Shown here piece after piece: positions 62,153 through 64,000 of a stretch of DNA of 64,000 nt (positions are counted from its first letter, which is position 1; each line of letters begins with the position of its first letter). Below the pieces are notes generated by a model. That model was not told the origin of the DNA. It was given only the letters and a program-made list of their open reading frames with translations, and searched no databases. Source of the DNA: DASQZT01 sp963728965 (GTDB taxonomy: Bacteria; Acidobacteriota; Terriglobia; Bryobacterales; Bryobacteraceae). The stretch spans positions 1,101,952 to 1,165,951 of the forward strand of contig CAVSMH010000008.1 of assembly GCA_963728965.1 (NCBI GenBank), written 5' to 3'. The translations under genes were made by a program, and so were the position numbers.

Positions 62153-63099
62153 GACCGCTGTTTGAAGAGCCCGGCGGTTTCGATCGCGACGGGTTGGCGG
62201 CCCGCCTGCATGCGCTTGCCCGCGAGCACATCTACATCGGCGGCAGTTCCTGGAAATACGAGGGCTGGCTGGGGCAGATCTACACACGCGAGCGCTACCT
62301 TTCGCGGGGCCGCTTCTCCCGCAAATACTTCGAAACGGAATGTCTCAAGGAGTACGCCGAAACATTCCCGGCGGTGTGCGGCGACTTCGCCTTCTACCAG
62401 TTCCCGACGGACGAATTCTGGCGCAAGTTGTTTCACCAGACGCCCGAGTCGTTTCGCTTCGCCTTCAAAGTTCCCGAGCAGATCACGTGCCGCGTGTTCC
62501 CGGTGCACGGGCGATATGGACCGCAAGCCGGGATGGAGAACGCAACGTTCCTGGACGGCCGCATGCTCGAAGAGATGTTTCTTCGTCCGCTGTTGCCGTA
62601 TCAGCCCAAGACGGCGGTGCTGATTTTCGAGTTCGGCACCTTTCACCGCCGCGCCTTCCAGAACCTGGGCGAGTTCCTGGACCGCCTCGACCCTTTTCTG
62701 GCGGGCTTGCCGACGGAATTCCGGTACGCGGTAGAGATCCGCAATCCGGAATATCTGGAGAAGGACTACTTTGCCTGCCTGCGCAGCCACCGAGTGGCGC
62801 ACGTCTACAATGCATGGTCGAAGATGCCGGAGCTTCACCAGCAAATGGCTATCCCGGAGTCGGCGACGGCCGATTTTCTGGTGGCCCGGGCGCTGTTGCG
62901 ACGCGGCCGGGTGTATGAGGATGCAGTGGCCACCTTCGCGCCCTATGGCGAGGTGCAGGACCCGAATCCGGAGGCCCGGCAGGCGATGCGGGTGCTGATT
63001 GGACGCGCGCGCGAGAACAGGGAGTTCCTCTTCCTGTTCGTAAACAACCGCCTGGAGGGCAACGCGCCGATGACGATCCTGTCGCTGACGGAGCCATGA
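62146..63099 (+). CDS. DUF72 domain-containing protein
   Basis: A 317-residue TIM-barrel-like protein of the DUF72 (YecE-type) family. It opens with IYIGGSSWKYEGWLGQIYTRERY, then FCGDF-type ETFPAVCGDFAFYQFP, SFRFAFKVPEQITC and YAVEIRNPEYLEKDYF. The function of DUF72 is unresolved. The chosen GTG at 62146 overlaps the ggt stop (TAG 62150-62152); the frame extends upstream but is antisense-like within ggt. It is the last gene before the tRNA fragment and is about 40 bp from it. Confidence 0.82.
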   Translation: MVGPLFEEPGGFDRDGLAARLHALAREHIYIGGSSWKYEGWLGQIYTRERYLSRGRFSRKYFETECLKEYAETFPAVCGDFAFYQFPTDEFWRKLFHQTPESFRFAFKVPEQITCRVFPVHGRYGPQAGMENATFLDGRMLEEMFLRPLLPYQPKTAVLIFEFGTFHRRAFQNLGEFLDRLDPFLAGLPTEFRYAVEIRNPEYLEKDYFACLRSHRVAHVYNAWSKMPELHQQMAIPESATADFLVARALLRRGRVYEDAVATFAPYGEVQDPNPEARQAMRVLIGRARENREFLFLFVNNRLEGNAPMTILSLTEP

Positions 63100-63112
63100 G
63101 GATCGCCCATGC

Positions 63113-63118
63113 TATACT
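63113..63118 (+). promoter_or_regulatory. -10 element of the tRNA-Val fragment
   Basis: TATACT lies 20 nt upstream of the tRNA 5' end (63139). It is the expected distance-range for a tRNA promoter. A matching -35 is not evident (CTGACG at 63085-63090 has too long a spacer). Confidence 0.35.
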
Positions 63119-63138
63119 CGTGCTTTCCAGCCTTCCAG

Positions 63139-63180
63139 GGGCCCGTAGCTCAGTTGGTTAGAGCGCTACCTTGACACGGT
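63139..63180 (+). tRNA. tRNA-Val(GAC), 5' half only; cut in the anticodon stem
   Basis: The first 42 bases match a tRNA-Val gene: acceptor strand GGGCCCG, TA, D-arm GCTC with loop AGTTGGTTA and GAGC, then anticodon arm CTACC TTGACAC GGT with anticodon GAC. From 63181 the sequence departs from any tRNA: no variable loop, T-arm or acceptor 3' strand follows, and the last two stem bases (TG) pair only partly. The 3' half is missing, so the gene is nonfunctional here. This is the expected result of recombination in the anticodon loop by a tRNA-targeting integrase that did not bring a replacement 3' end, or of an end-point where the other half lies on the far side of the element. Confidence 0.75.
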
Positions 63181-63190
63181 TGTTTTATCA
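63171..63190. other. Candidate attachment-site crossover (attL core)
   Basis: Homology to tRNA-Val ends between 63180 and 63182, within the anticodon arm. Tyrosine recombinases often exchange strands at the anticodon loop of tRNA genes because of its symmetry. Downstream DNA is AT-richer than the preceding 60 kb. The complementary half-site would be at the other end of the element, outside the window. Confidence 0.55.
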
Positions 63191-63238
63191 ACAACTTACA
63201 GATCACTTCCTAGTGTTTCCATAGACTTACAGCCCTGC

Positions 63239-63328
63239 GATTTGGACGCCATTTGGACTCCAAGAGTGCAACCGTGAGGATTTGGACTCCGTTTGGACTC
63301 CGGGTTTCGAGGCATCGACTGGAGTCCA
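63239..63328 (+). repeat. Iteron-like repeats, TTTGGACTCC x4 plus one inverted
   Basis: TTTGGACGCC (63241-63250) and TTTGGACTCC (63252-63261, 63281-63290, 63292-63301) form two 11-bp-spaced pairs 40 bp apart; each 23-bp pair begins GATTTGGAC. An inverted GGAGTCCA lies at 63321-63328. The array starts 59 bp from the tRNA crossover. This arrangement matches arm-type recombinase binding sites of attP/attL regions, or replication iterons of an integrated plasmid. The 335-bp stretch 63181-63515 otherwise holds no recognisable gene. Confidence 0.6.
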
Positions 63329-63515
63329 CGCGATACCTCCGTTTGCGTGCTGGTCATTCACGTGCTTCACGTACGCGCGTACAGTTACCGCCTTCCAAAA
63401 ACACCTCTCCTTTGCTTACGCCATGAGCCAAGCACAAGTTTTTTCCAAGTCCCTATATAGGGCGAAAGCTTTCGATGCTCCCTGAGGATGTGGCACGCTG
63501 GTGTAGGAGGCTGAT

Positions 63516-63947
63516 GTGGCAACGCCGAAGAGACGCGCGGTGACGATCCAGGTCAACGGCGCGGAGTGGCTGGACCTCGACGCGCGGGCACGGGATGCCA
63601 GCCTCACCATCCCGGCGTATGTGAGGACCGCCTGCGGCTGGGCGGCTTGGCTGACTCGCGGCACCGAGATGGCTGGCCGCACGTCGTCCGCGCGCCGCCC
63701 GACCCTCGCCTTGGAGCGCAGGAGCATCACCATCGCGGTCACCGGGGAGGAGCACGAGCAACTGGCGGGCGATGCTCGCCAAGCCAGGACCACACCGGCG
63801 CAGCACATCCGGACGCGATGTGGCCTCCTGGTCCGCGAGACGTCTCTCCCCGGCACCGACCAGCGTGGCGATGAGGAGGACGACGCTTGGGAGAGGCTGA
63901 AGCGCCTTGGGCTGACGCCGGAGGACTACTTCCCGCCCGAGGATTGA
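63516..63947 (+). CDS. Mobile-element protein with two tandem 35-residue ribbon-helix-helix-like units
   Basis: A 143-residue protein starting at GTG 63516 after a perfect AGGAGG (63505-63510). Residues 7-41 and 69-103 are two copies of one unit, 15 of 35 identical: R-x2-TI-x-V-x-G-x-E... AR-x-A-x3-T... RT-x-CG. Each has a beta strand followed by two helices, as in Arc/MetJ-type or MobC-like DNA-binding folds; family assignment is uncertain. The C-terminus is acidic (GDEEDDAWERLKRLGLTPEDYFPPED split by basic residues). It is the first gene past the tRNA boundary, and its strong ribosome site differs from the host genes. Confidence 0.6.
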   Translation: MATPKRRAVTIQVNGAEWLDLDARARDASLTIPAYVRTACGWAAWLTRGTEMAGRTSSARRPTLALERRSITIAVTGEEHEQLAGDARQARTTPAQHIRTRCGLLVRETSLPGTDQRGDEEDDAWERLKRLGLTPEDYFPPED

Positions 63948-64000
63948 TCGGCAGGCGTCGATCCGCGCCGTGGCCGGAAGCCACATGCACGATTTGGCGA

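Noticed and set aside
63139..63180. A complete tRNA gene with an intron
   Set aside because: No T-arm or acceptor 3' strand appears in the following 300 bp, so an intron or intact gene cannot be drawn.
63239..63301. The repeats as a short CRISPR array
   Set aside because: Units are 10 bp in pairs with 11-bp and 40-bp pitch, with no constant repeat of 25-40 bp and no cas genes.

Overview
This is a GC-rich, densely packed bacterial chromosome segment. It most likely comes from an acidobacterium of the Bryobacterales/Solibacter type. That placement is an inference from the gene set: an Acidobacteria-type ADOP (MacB/FtsX) permease, a tricorn-like S41 protease with a signal peptide, GH78 and GH35-type glycosidases, two heparan-glucosaminide acetyltransferase-like membrane proteins, FG-GAP and TonB proteins, homodimeric AceE and AcnA. 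No 16S or other decisive marker is present.

Layout. 1-2200: the 3' end of a DUF3108-like gene, an acetyltransferase-like membrane protein, and two gene wrecks (an ADOP permease reduced to its two ends, and a DUF4097-like C-terminus). 2286-8700: a tightly coupled operon of a GldA/GldF/GldG-type ABC exporter, a DUF4340 protein, and NAD salvage (pncB, pncA). 8813-10182: hypC-hypD without hypE. 10168-14430 (minus): ADOP permease, methyltransferase, MauE/DoxX-like and DsbA-like proteins. 14552-25000: aconitase, a HEAT-repeat/vWA-like protein, an NTF2-like protein, leucyl aminopeptidase, TonB, DUF971 and RelA/SpoT. 25181-32418: tricorn-like protease, sugar isomerase, FG-GAP protein, GH35-like glycosidase. 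32430-38851: an orphan TssB-TssC-like sheath fusion, a CPA2 antiporter, oligopeptidase B-like S9 protease, a damaged cupredoxin, and a second acetyltransferase-like protein. 38858-44560 (minus): GH78 rhamnosidase, a free-standing DsbD-alpha domain, a TlpA lipoprotein and two unknowns. 44587-50969: zinc alcohol dehydrogenase, a CDF transporter with aceE, DinB, a LysW-like acidic protein, and small secreted proteins. 51215-63099: a giant GT2-GtrA-membrane fusion, RarA, a TrmH-type methyltransferase, a YdcF-like protein, an ABC-2 exporter, DinB, gamma-glutamyltransferase and DUF72.

At 63139 the character changes. A tRNA-Val(GAC) gene is cut off within its anticodon stem and is followed by AT-richer DNA. 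That DNA carries four direct and one inverted copy of a 10-bp motif (TTTGGACTCC). A small gene with a perfect Shine-Dalgarno sequence follows; it encodes a protein built from two copies of a 35-residue unit. This looks like the left end of an integrated element, with a tRNA attachment site and arm-type recombinase sites. The integrase would lie beyond the window.

A second window-wide pattern is the placement of -10-like hexamers (TATAAT, TACAAT, TAGAAT, CATAAT, TATCAT) only 5-8 nt before start codons. This suggests frequent leaderless transcription. Function-wise the window combines central metabolism, NAD salvage, stringent response, thiol redox, export and plant-polysaccharide breakdown.
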